From Onchocerca lupi (Eukaryota; Nematoda; Chromadorea; Rhabditida; Onchocercidae): a stretch of DNA of 64,000 nucleotides. The notes under the pieces are model-generated. The model saw nothing but the letters and a program-made list of their open reading frames with translations, was not told the DNA's origin and did no database searches. The stretch lies in contig JAOVVO010000103.1 in assembly GCA_028564675.1 (NCBI GenBank), positions 1 through 64,000 on the forward strand, in the 5' to 3' direction. Position numbers and translations under genes: made by a program. Positions 1-13,494 of the stretch are shown in pieces. Numbering within the stretch: the first letter of the stretch is position 1; each line of letters starts with the position of its first letter.

Positions 1-1743
1 TTATTTATGATCGGTCATATGTCATGTCTGCGAACAAATGGTGATTGAAGCGAATTTAAGCTATTAACATTTACCCGATTTTAAAGCAAAGAATTTCTCA
101 CATTTGAAAAATAATTGCAAAGTTTTTAGATATTTTTCTACTTTCTCTTATTATCAAATTTACATCCTCACAATCCTGTTGTTGACAAATCTCTTGGAAT
201 ATTAGAATTGCGGGTATTCAAACAAATGGAAAAAGATAGCTAAAATTGAATGTTTTCACTTTGTCCTTTTCTTAATGTTAAAATGAAAATTATATATAAA
301 ATAAAAATTCATTGGTTATTCACATCAGAATAAAAAGGAATTCAAATTGAAACGTGATATATGTAAAAATGATTTATCACTTTAATTTCTTGATTTCTAA
401 TCTAAATTAAATAATCATTAGTGAAACAGTATTTCCTTGCTAAGCTAATTATAAATTAAAAATCTCATATGAAATGGCCTAAATAATCCAATCAAATAAT
501 TCGGATTATGGAGCCATATTATTTGGATTGCTTAATTTTGGGGAAGTATCAGTTTCAACGAATCGTGAAATAAATTACTTGCAATTTTCTCTAAAAAAAT
601 TCATTTGAAAAAATTTATAATTGAATTTAAGGAATGAATGGATTAGATGCTATATATGAAATAGGTACATCGAAATGCAATGACCGATTGATTGATTGGT
701 CAAAGAGACATTCAATGGCAGATATTTTCATGCTATGATTATTTGCCAAAAAAAAAAAAAAAAAAAACTTTCGCAAGACAATGATGTTTAATCATTATTT
801 TTTTTATTATTACAATAATTTCGAAAAGATATTCAGGTAATCTTTAATTTTAAAATCAAAAGAATTTTCAGTTTAATCTTTTTTTTAATTTTGGAAAAGA
901 TAATTTTAAATTAAAGGGAATTTCCAATTTAAATTTTTTTCTGATTTTTAAATTTGATTTCATTCAAATTTGCAGACAATATGATCCTTTTTTAATGCTT
1001 TATTACAGTCTGGTTATTTGCTTTTTCCTATATGCTATGTCGAAATTAATTCCATCTATCCAATACTTTGTTAATCGTTTTATAACATTTCTGATATTTG
1101 AATAGGTAAAACACACCTGTAATACCTCAAACAATACCTCATAAGTATTGCAAAAAGATTAGTGATAGACTGATTCTAAACAAGATATCAGGAGATAAAA
1201 AAATACCGCCAATTCATCGACTGCGATCGAATGATTTTGAATGACCAAAAGAGTGACCATGCGAGATGACCATCGCTTTAACATATTTTCAATGACCGTT
1301 ATGCAAATAACACATTGAATGAAGAAGTCAGCAATAAAGAAAAACTTAAAAAGCATAAGAAAATATAAAATAGAGAAAGTAAGACCGGAGAAAAAAATAA
1401 TAATTGTTTAAATTTGAGTAATAGTTAATAGCGAAAAATTTTTTTTTTTTGATTTTTTCTTGAAAAAAAATACAAAGTTCTATTTATTTGAAAAATTACT
1501 GAAAATGTTGAAGAAACATGTTTTCTCTTTAAAGGACTATTAAGGAGCTATATTTACTTGTTTGGAGGATATTAAAGTTGAAAAAATAACAATATTTCAT
1601 CGTTCAATTCAGAATTGCCTTTGTAAGATTCATCTCATGGGATTCATATATTTAATTACAAGACTACGGAAAAGATTCAAATAATAGGAAAATAAATTTT
1701 CAACCGTTGCAGCAGGTTTTTCATCACGCTATTTTCGTTTCAG
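1..1743. other. AT-rich flank without a supported gene
   Basis: Low-complexity AT-rich DNA with several A/T homopolymers (for example around 751-768 and 1438-1450). Open frames here are short and have no recognisable protein character. The stretch ends in a clean TTTCAG acceptor at 1738-1743, just before the first RhoGEF exon, so it could be promoter, 5' flank or an intron of a gene that starts further left. Confidence 0.5.
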
Positions 1744-1758
1744 AATCGCTATTCGTTA

Positions 1759-4700
1759 ATGGATCTTGGTAGAAGAGATGAATATTGCAATGCATTTGAC
1801 GTCGAATATCAAGATGAATATGGTTAGTTATTTTTTTTCTGATAATTAATAGTTCAAATTACAAAAAAAAGGGGTAAAATTTATCTTTAAAATGAACAGA
1901 ACGAAATATGTTAATACAAATCATCCCGAGTTCGTCATTTCTAATGAATTTAATAATCGTGTTTGATGATTCGTAACAGCCGTATCAAGTATTCATATGT
2001 ATCAGAAGACTTCACATCAAAAAAAAAAAAAAAACTATGCTTTTTAAAACTTGGCTTACTTTTGGTTCATTACGATGACATATACTTTTATAAACATTGT
2101 TTAAAACGTTTTTTTTTTTTTTTTTCAAAAATTTATTTTCAAAAAAAAAAAAAATTGCTTGTACTAATCACATATGGTGATTTTAGTATAATTTTAATAA
2201 ATATGGATAGGATTCATCCCGGTAAATCTTCGTACTATTTGCAAAAGAAATTTTAGCTATTTTAGTTTTTTTTTTTTTTGGTTTAGCAATTTTGGTTGTA
2301 ATATTATGATTTAACCTGATTCTATCTATCCTGATTATGATCCCGCTAATTATGCTTTTAATTCTGATAGTTGGGATTTTTATTAGTGAATATTATATTA
2401 CCACAATTCAGATTTTTCGTATTTTGCACTAAATTAATAAAATCGTTAAAATTTGATTGATTAAATGTCATTCATTAGTAATTTTCTATTCATTGTGGTA
2501 TGAAATATTGTTATTTAAACTAAAGGGAAAAAATATTTCTGCAAGATGTATTCAAATAAAACAATTTCCAAATTATCTGAATTCATTTTTTTATCCTTTA
2601 TTATTGCTAAGTTTATTTTCTTTTTGGTTAAGAAAAAAGTTTTCTGAAAAAAATCCTCAATATGCGATCGAATCCTTCCTATAATTATTTTAAAAAATTC
2701 CCTTTTTTTAATTTGAAATTTCATTTTATTTATTAGAATATACCGATCCAAGGTCAATATCCTGACTCTTTTATATTCAGTTCTATTTAGCATGCAGAAA
2801 TTATCCAGAAATAAGAAGTTTCATAACTAAATCCAAACAATCCTAATGTTCACAAGAGATTCTGATTTACGAAAACTTAAGTAATATCTTGGTTTAAAGA
2901 AATCTTAAATATAACAGGTTTTAGAAATTCTAATTAATTCTTTATTATTGACGTCATAATGAGTGATATTGCAAAATTCCTAGTAATTGTATGGGAGAGA
3001 AAAAATTTCCTTGCATTTATAGATGATGATGATGCTTAACAATAAATTTATCGATTGATTGTTGGAATAAATTTCAAAAACGATCGATATTTCCATACAT
3101 AAGTATTACATCATTTATAGTAATGTCCTAACTTTCTAAGAAGTATTTATTTTTTCATTTCTCTATCGCTTACTCACAATCACTTCTTATTTTCTCGATT
3201 TTTTCAGGACATGCAATCGGAAATCCGGAAAAAGTACAACCGGATCCAAGGAAAAATCTTCGTGATTGTTTAGATGATTGTTCACGTCGACGTGGCCTAA
3301 GACCATCGGAAGTGTTGTTTTTCGTGGAAAATTCTGGTATACCACTTCCGGACTATTATGATGTCAGTTTTCTCATTGGTCGACGAATCATTGCACATGG
3401 TAATTTTGTGCTATATTTAGTTAGAAAATGAAATTTTTAATTTTCCAGGAAAAAGTAAATTTGTAAATTGAAATTTGAAAGGTCATTTTAATTAATTTTT
3501 TTATTCATTTTATTTCGAATATTTTCTTACGCAATAAGAAGTTAGTAAATTGTTTGCTGTTAAATATTTTTCAAAAAAAAAAAAAGTTTTGAACGTTAAA
3601 TTTTGGAAGATTTTTAATATAAAAAAAAAATTTTGCTTTAATTTTTTTTTTAATTATATTTTTCTCTTTCTCTTTTCCATTCCGAAAAATTTGCTTATCA
3701 GAATGAATTAGTTTTAATACATGCATATCGACATCTACTCTTATTAGCTAAATTTATCTACTCGAACAAATAAACAAGTTGTTTTTAAAAAATGTCTTTA
3801 ATTACTCAGTTTTTTTTCCAAATTTCAATCAGGATTAAGAAAATTAATTCAATTGATATAAAAGACTTCGCTTTATTTTTCTAAAATTATTGTTCTCTTT
3901 GCCTTGAAAATTTGCTTATTGAAATGAATCGAATGATTTGAAAAAAAATTTTAAAATGAATTTATGACATTAGCAAATGACCCTTCACTCTTTCTATTTG
4001 AAAAAGTTTCGCTTGTTTATTGCTATTAAAAGCTGCAGAATGATACCTAATTGAAATCTCGATGATAAAACTTATCATTTTTTTACTTACTGCTTCTCTA
4101 TCGATTAATAATAAGCAAGCAAAACATTGTTATCAGTCATCTTCTTATGACAAATTAGTCTAATTTTCTGAAATAAAGTGTGAAAATTTCTTTGAATTTC
4201 GTTCCCTTTTTTCTGCAAAGTTTCAGATCATAAGATCCATCATTAACTGACGCATGCGAATTTTCATGGCGGAAATTCCAAAGAATTTGAAAAGACAAAA
4301 ATTTTTTAATGGCTGCAAAGTGTGAATCTAAGTATGGAATCGTAAAAATTGAAAGTTTACGCCCAAATAAAGATGGAAAATTAAGAAAATTTCATCAAAA
4401 ACTTCTAATCAATCTTATTTCTAGTTATAATTTTTTTTTCGAATAACTTTGAATGCAAAATTTGCATCATTTTTTAATTTTTGATCATTATTAAGAAATC
4501 AGTAAATAGAATTTTCTACAGATAAGAAAAAACAACAAGAAAGAAACACTCAGAAAAAAGAAAGATTTTTTAAAATCTGAGATACATTTGCGTTAATTCA
4601 ATCATTGAAATTTGCTAAGGACCGTAAAATATTTTCTCATCGCGACATACCGTAGCAGAAGTACCGGTGATATTTGTACCGTATGTAGTAAGTCCTAGAA

Positions 4701-7700
4701 GCTTCATGTGGATTGCACCACATTATAATCACTGAAATATCTATCATTACCTGATAGTCAATGATTATGAGGTTGTTACATTGGTGCATTTTTGAAGTTT
4801 GAAAAATTGACTAATTTAATTAAGTAATTATTTAACAGTTGTCATCAATGTTTTCAAAATATTCAAAAGACAAATTATTTGCAAACATAATGCAATAACT
4901 GTTGTTAAATGGATAGAGTAGTATGGAATTAGTGTTTCCATTAAGGTTAATTCAAGGAATAATACGATCATACTGATTAGATGAATATCAGTTTGACAGT
5001 AATAATTTAAGTAATGAAAGAAAGCTTCTAAATTTTCAAAGCGAAAAGTTACTTTAATGTAGCGAAAAATGATTTGAATTGGAAAATTTAAAACTGGAAA
5101 TGGGCACGAAATGGCATTTCTGATGCTTGGTGAGAAAAATTTGTTGAAATTCAATCTTTACACATGTTCTATTTCAAACCTTCGAAATCCTACATAACAA
5201 TAAATTCTCTGCCTCTCTCCGTAAATTCTTCCATCCTTCTAAACTGTTTATAATTCAATTATCAAGTATTGTCGAAAAACTTCATAATTTTAAACTTTTG
5301 CTATATTAGCAGAATTAAACTGCAATGATCATTTTATTCATCTGAAAGTTTGTGATGTTGATTAATTTTTGGATTGATAGCTAAGAAATACTTATGGTAA
5401 CAAAATTCAGATAAATGAATTTGAGGCACTAATCACGTACTAAGACTTTGTATGATTGATCAATAGTTAGATCTTCGGTCATGTAATATAAGCCATGCAT
5501 GAGATATAGACTGATCGAAAGGTGAAAATTTTTTAAATGTAATTATTTAGTCAGATATGCGAATGATTTTGGGAAGAATTTTTTTTCATTAATGATGTTG
5601 GGGTTAAAATAAAAAGAAGAAAAATGACTGATTGTGAAAAAAAAAGGAAATAAAAATTTTAGTTTAGAATTTGCAAATGCTATAGTGTTTTCAGCGCATA
5701 ACTGATGAGTTTTCAAGTGCAAGTGATATCGGTCAGAGTAATCTTAGACTGATATCATTCATTGTTAAAAATTCATGAAACTTTTACTGCTGATTGTTAA
5801 GCGGATGAACAGTCTTAATCAAAATCCTAAAACTAAAACTCTTATCAAGATTACTGAAATTTCTGAATTGGTGAAAATTATCTTGCTATCTGATTCTGAA
5901 TACAGCTATGATATATTCGTATTATTTGGAATCACTTGTCTTCTTTTCTAAGCTTTCATTTTTACTATTTCCTTAAAAAATTGACTATTCCAATTAATTT
6001 TAGATATTATTTTATCGTTGTTAAAATATTTGAATTTAACTGTTTGAGAATGGCTTCGATAATTGTTATACTTCTATGTTAATAATAAATCACTGAGTTT
6101 CAGTTTTCTTTATTTCAGCACGTAGAAGAACAAAACGGAAAAATTTATTGGTCAATTTAAAATTGGTTAGTATTTGATTCTTTTTAATCTTTCAATTTTC
6201 ATAATGAAAACTTTTTCTGCAGTGTTTTCAATCCCCTTTAATATTTAATCTTTTTTATTTCACATTTATGGCATACAGATGATTGTAGTAATATGACAGT
6301 AATTATGCCTTATTTTATTACATTTATGGTACAAAAATAATTATAAGTGAAATTGAATAATTCCTGAAAATTTTCGAAATAATTTAAGGCGGAAAAAATT
6401 TGTTATTTAATTATAAATTGATTAAAATATGAGGATTACGCTAGATTTTTTTGAAAACAGGACTTTTGTTATCAATAATTTTTCGTTTTGATAGATTATT
6501 TCTGTCTTAGCTTTCTCTCAAATTTAGCAGTAGCAACACTTTGTTTTGATGAATTAATTGGAAAAAAGAACTTAATATTAGAATTTTGTTTCAAAAAGAG
6601 TAAAACAAGTAATAATCTGAAATTTAGAATCAATTTCTTAGCCTCCAAGATGATAAAAGAAATTCCTCGAATCTTCTGATGACACTTTTCGGATGCTAAT
6701 TCTGGATGAATTTATCATCGTTCGTGAATTCTTATTGGCTTGTTGGTATATTTTATTTGACCCACTTGAAACAAGCAGTGATCTGAAATTTAGGACAAAT
6801 TTTTTATCTCCGGATGGCATCCTGTCATTCAGAACAAATTCGTCGAATTTCCGAATTTCATCTTCCGGATACTAATCTCGGGCGGATTCTATTACTGAAT
6901 TCTATTGCTGTGAACTCTTTTGGTTTGTTGGTGTACTTCGCTCGGATTCCACGGCTGCATTTTGCCAGAGAACGATTAATTTTTTTTTTTTAAATGGCAG
7001 TTCGGCACCGCTTTGTACCTATTCTTGTCAACCTTTCGCCATTTTCAAGATCAGAAATTCCTCACTTTCGCTTTCTCTCGAATCATTCCGTCTTATTTAG
7101 GATAACCTGCTATCCAGTAGACTTGATAATTTTGTTTGTTTGCCTTTTTCTTCTTCTGATTTCTATAGTAGTCGCTTTATCTAAGACATCAAAAATAAAG
7201 CTTTGCTAATGAAATGTAATCTGTAATTTCATCAGTAAATTAATTTTTTCTAATTTTGCTGCTTCTCAGTTAACGATATAGGGCAGCAGAATGTCATAGT
7301 TATTTCGTGATATTTCATTTAGGATATCATAAAAGAACGGATGATGAACATATCAATTTAAAAAATATTACTAAAAATTGAAAATTGGCAAAAATAAATT
7401 TATGATCAATTATAAAGAGAAATAATAACTTCAGTTAAACTTATTTAATTAAATATCGGAGCTATTTAATTAAAAGTCTAAACTTAATTAGTAGTCGAAA
7501 CGGTTGAAGTTTATTGTTGAGTCGCTATTAGAAATGCTAACAATTTCACTACGTAAAAAAGGATTCATGCGTCTTATAAAGTTTTGCATCATGATCTGTG
7601 CATTGTAAATCATAATTTTCAGAATTCTAAATTATCTAATGATCTTCCCATTGATGATCAATTTAATTACATTTAAAAAAAAAAATTGCAGTATTATTTC

Positions 7701-10700
7701 CAAATATTCCTTCAACAGCATTCACAACTAATATTGTTCGAATTTGTAATAAAAAGGAAAAAATTTTCTAAATTCATTGATCAGGGCGAGGTTTGTTTCG
7801 CAATTTTTTTTCTTCCCAAAATATTTTAATAATGAATGGAAATTTTCTTTCTGTTCTTTTTATCGCTTTTTATAGAATCGAAAGATTTTCATGCAATCCT
7901 TTTTATAAATATTTTTACGCTTTGCATCAAAGATTTGTTGAAAAATTTAAAAAAGGAAAAAAGTTTTTTAAAGATATTTTCCGCGGAATTTTTGCAATTT
8001 TCGCAACAGTTATTGTATGTTAGAATTGCTGCACTGTGTTATATACATTTATTTGATGTCGTATATTTAATGTTATTTCATGAAACGGCATATCGAATTA
8101 CGATTTTCAATGATATTCATATGCCAAGTTGATTGCCAAGTTTGGATCCATCTTTTATTAGGCTTGCTTGGCCTAGCCAAATGAAATCGGTTTTCGACAT
8201 GTAAAAGATGCATATAATAACGATTTTCGGGATGAAAAGTATAAATTTATTATTCACTCTAAAGTTGCTGGGAATATATTTAAATGAGAATTATAGAAAT
8301 GTTTAATTATAGCGACAAAAGATTTCCTTTTCTAGATGTAAATTATTCGTATTTGAGCAAAACAATTTTAGCTTTTTGACCTTTATTTCAATCAATCTTT
8401 TTCTTATCTCAACTTGATATTTATATTTTTTGCAAAATGTTGGAAATATGAATTTAAATTGAAATATTAGCTTATTAGTTTGGAAAGTTTTTTTTTTTTC
8501 GGAGCAGAGAACATTATATTAAAATCTTTTTTAAATTTCTAGTCAATTACTATTCATATTAACTGAGGAATAGAAATTAATCCATTAAATATCCTTTTTT
8601 AGCTTTACTTTATTGAATATTCTTATTATTTACATGACTAAAACATTAGTAACAGTTACAGTTGTTATGATTATATTATCTAATAGTTGGATCCGGCCAC
8701 GCTCCTCTTGCTTGATTGGATTGGAGACTAATTCTTGCTATTATGATTAAGCAAGGCTAGCAATAAGTATGAAGAGGTTTTTTTTTTGTCTTGTGTGACA
8801 GAGATCCTATGAGAAAGATTTTATTGATTGATGAAGAGTGATTCTTCATAAGAAACAATTATCAGAGAATATCCAGGCAAACTGATCACTGGATCGATCC
8901 TTTTTCGCTGATAGAAAAGAATACTGTCGAACTGAATTGTCAGATTGTTGAATTTATGTAATTATCTGGCAACGGAATCAAGGAGACAGTTTTATGATAA
9001 ATTTGTCCTTTCACTTTGAAAGTTCGCACGAATTGTGTTGTTCGGATTTCTGCACCAAACGACATCATTTGGAAGCAGGATTTCAGGAGTTATATTTCCT
9101 AATGACAGATAGGAAATGCTTTGAATCAGTAATATATCCGGCAAGCGAAGTTTTTAACGGCTCTGATGGTTCTCCAAATTGCGGAACCTTAATTTTTCCA
9201 GGGGCGCATCATATTCCTTTCGTTTCTCCATTAAATTTCAGAAATTTGCAATAAGAACACACTTCAATTATTGTACCGATGAGAACATTTTTGGCTCAAA
9301 TACCATCATTAGCAGCGTTATACCGAATGCAAGGCGATTGTAATCGCGTGATTGCTGAAGACGGAGTTGTGTTTGACGCTGATCTCCTGTTTCTTGTTGA
9401 TATCTTTCTGCCACTCTCAGCCTGCCGGCCGCGTTCATTCTGTTCAGAATAAAGCAGATCTGAAGCTACAGAATACGACCGAAGTGTTCGTGATTGCACA
9501 TTCTCAAGTCTGACTGCAATTCATTCTGCTGACATTTGAGCCATTCTTTGTCTTGTTCGCTCATTTGTTGATCTCGTTCTTTTCATTTGCAATTAATCGT
9601 CGCATCCCTGCGCGATTACAATGATCTAAATTTGATCTTCTGCATAGCATTATTTGGATGAGCTAAAGCAGATAGATTGTACCCGAATGGATCTCGAAAT
9701 CGATTTTTGAAGAGGTAAAAAAAATACACATACATAAATAGAAACACGTGCTTATTCGAAAGCAAGGTGGTATCGAAATTTGAAAGCAATCGGTAAAAGT
9801 TTGCGAAGTTAGTAGCAAATAACAGTCTAGATGCAGTCAATAAATTGAGTCCGCCCACCTACTTCATGAATCAAGAAATAAACGAAAAGCTTAGAAGGTC
9901 TTATATATACAAAAATTTGAAATTGGTTATGCGTCTATTCGAATGCAACTTGTATGTGAATAAATTTCGAATGCAGCATTGAATGAAAATCTCGGATCAA
10001 TCGGTGTTCCCTCACTTAATCTTGCTTGTCGCAAGTGTGACAGGCAAAAAACATATCTAAATTAAAAAAGCTTCTATTAAAAGCAATATCGAAATTTGAA
10101 AGACGTCGGTTAAAAGATTGCAAAGTTATATGCCAAATAACAATAATGATAACACGATTTTATTTACTTTTACTTATGATAAGTTGACAGGTAATAAAAG
10201 GTAGATATATTTAGATAAAAATATGTACCAATTTCAATGCAGTGTTGTATCAAAACTTGAAAGCAATCGGTGAAGAGATTGCAAAGTTACGTGCCAAAAA
10301 ACAACAATGATAATTTACATTTTTTATTTATATAGATTTGTTTATATTTCAGTCAAAATTCCAGTCTTTTAAATAATTCGTTTTTTTGAAATCTGCAGCA
10401 TCAAAATTTTATGTATGATAATGATTTTGATATTTTGCGATGAACTTTTTTTTTTAAGCTTTTTTTATCTATTTTAGGATTATTTCAATATTGAGTTAAA
10501 AATTCTCCGCAAAATTTTCCTCATTTTAATTTTTCCAAGTCTACCAATTTTTAAAAAAAGCCTGTCAATTTTTATCAATATTAGGCAACTTTAATACATA
10601 AGGAATTAGGACAAAAGAAAGTAAGCCGAAAATCTGTGAATAAAAAAGATAAAAACTTTCAATGGATAATTTTTAATCTCTTAAAAGAGCTTAATTTCTA

Positions 10701-13455
10701 ATTTTACCATCGATGAATTGAATGCATTTTTACAAGCAATTATTATTGGAAATTTTTCTTTATTAGCCAGTAATAAATAAATATTATTTTACTAAATAGA
10801 TAAAATTGTCGCAATTGCATGCATGCAAAAAGACTCGCACTCGCCTGCTAAATCTGCATTTAGAGAAATTGGATGAATTAGTTGATAATTTAATTTTTTT
10901 CCATAATATTATTGAGCTTACTAATTACATTCTTTTTCTAATAAACTCCCAAATAAATCTGCTTGCATTTTTTTTAACTTTTAATTTTCATATATTTAAA
11001 TATTTTCTTCTTTTTACTTCCTTATTTGTTATCTTGTAAGTTACATGAGCAATTTTCCCCTGAACTAAATCACTAGATTTCTAGATAATTTAAGCACCTA
11101 ATTAATCTTTTCTATACGATTGAATTGCTAAGAATTGCAATTAAAATAACTTTTACTCAGCATTTATTCCATGTTAAAATATGGATTACTTAATAAGACT
11201 TAAAAAATTTGTTCTGCTTTGTTTTGTTATTATTATTTATTATTATTATTGTTTTTAATATCAATATTTTTATATAACACAAGAAACACAAGCCAGATTT
11301 CAATCACCAGAAATTATGATTGCTTTGAAAATTATAGCATCGTAAAAATGAAGTAAAATTATCAAAAAATTCATCGTTTTTTTTTTTTTTTCAACAATTT
11401 TTCATATTTTCTTTATAATTATCATTGCGTGAAATATATCTGAAACATCCGCCGATTATCATTAGCAATTTTAGAAATAATTTTTTTTTTAAACAAATAA
11501 ATGTTTCAGAATTTAGCTAGCGAAAATAGAAAATTATTTAAATTATCATATTGAGACTTATTAGTCTGGAACTTGGCTCTTTTTTATTGTCATTCATTGG
11601 CTGAGTATACTTATTTTCTTTTCCCGCTACTTTCTAATCATTAGTTAAAAGATAAAGAAATATTTAAGGAACAAATTGCTTAAGACCCAAAATTTATTAT
11701 ATGAATAAAAATCCGGTTTCTTTCGTAATTGTAACTTAATAAATAAATGATTTAGAAATTTTAATCTTTGACTTTTATTACATTTTTAAATAGAAATAAT
11801 TATTTTCTCATTATTACCAGTTATCGTAGGTAGAATCTTGATCATTTGTCTTTATTGTTTTTTATCAATATAATTATTTTTTTCACTATAATTATTTTGT
11901 GATTAATTTTAGCGATGAATACTAAATTTATTATTTTCTTTTGTTATTCATGCATTCCATAAAAGAAACAAATATTTGTCAGCTATAATAAGGTTACATC
12001 GAATGATGTCATTTGAATTTGAAATCATAAACGAGAAAATTTAACTAAAATATTTCGTCATTTTCTTTCATTTATTCTTAGAATATCAACTTATTTATTA
12101 CGTAACTTTGCGTAGGTTAAAATTTTATTTATTTTATTGATTGTATTTATTATATTAAACGCTAATTGACCAAGCTAACTGATGCAATAAGTTAAGAAAA
12201 TTCAAAAATAATCTTTGATTAAAGAAATAGGGAATTGAATTTTCAACATTTTAAATTTTATTTCATGTTGACCTTTTTTTTCTAGAAATATTTTGAGCGA
12301 TTCGATTCTTTTTAGACCTTCTATTTTCTTGTTGAATTTTTGAACTTTGTCTTTTTCTTGTCTTGATGTAATTAAGATTGAAACTTTGTTTATTCATGTA
12401 ACAGAAAAAATTGTTCAATCACTAGCGATATTAATGTTTATCTTTGATTCTTCTAAAAACTTTCTTTCAGATCGGATTATTGGTAAATTTTTTTTGCTAT
12501 TTTACAAAATTTCTTATTTATATTCAGATGTTAAATAAGAAAAAAGAAAGGAAACTGCTTCTGTTGGCGACAAAAAAAAAATTAAGTTTCTGTTTTTTTT
12601 CATTTGCGGTAAAAAAAACTTTTGGATGTTTTTTATTCATAAATAAAACATTTTTATCATTTAAGAAAGAAACGAAAGGAAAAGTGGTGCTTCCAAGAAT
12701 TTTTTTGATGAAAAATCAAAGCTAAAGAAGTATTTAAACATTTCTTACAAAAATTGAGAATAATGATAATATAGTGTTCGAATTCAAAATCTTATTAAGA
12801 ATATCAGATTGATTACTTCGATGAATTTCATGCTGGTCTAGTTAGCAAGAAATTGTTGAAGTTCAAATTTTCGACATGCAAGTTTTTTTTACTTCAAATT
12901 CGTATAAGATGTGATCAGCTAAAGTGATCAGAATTTCTGACATTTTACTAATAAATTTTAATTTATTACTACGTGTTTTTGTTCTTAGAAACAACGCAAA
13001 ATTATCTTAAAATCCTTAATTACATTTCTTAATTCGATGATTTTCGGAAATAAAAGAAAAGAAGCAATGCAAAAAAAAGGAAGAAATTTATTAATTTTAA
13101 TGTTAGAGCTTTTTCATTTCTTGTGCATACTTTATTTTCAGTTCAGTAATTCTCTGTTTTCAGTTTAATTAGCAACTTCTTGGTAAAGTTGCTTAATTCA
13201 AATTTTCGAAATGCAAGTTTTTTTTTTTTTTTGGTTCGTTTCAATGAATATCATAAATTTTTGTTTTTTATAAAAAATTCAACAATTGAAAATTTCGCTT
13301 TTCTTTTGCTTAATAAGTCTTTCTCAAAAAAAAGGAAAATATCAATTGGTGATAAAGTTTCACGAAATTAAAATAAATTATTATATTGACATGATTTTCG
13401 TGCCTTGGATTGATTAATCATCTTTATCTTTGCAATAAAAAAATATTTAGAATTT

Positions 13456-13494
<39 letters not shown>

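Noticed and set aside
4828..5154. Minus-strand 108-residue hydrophobic open frame
   Set aside because: Lies in a RhoGEF intron, has no family resemblance or splice context, and its Phe/Leu/Ile-rich make-up is what chance frames in this AT-rich DNA give.
8994..9254. Plus-strand 86-residue open frame
   Set aside because: It is the antisense shadow of the Helitron relic, whose minus-strand reading matches a known family.
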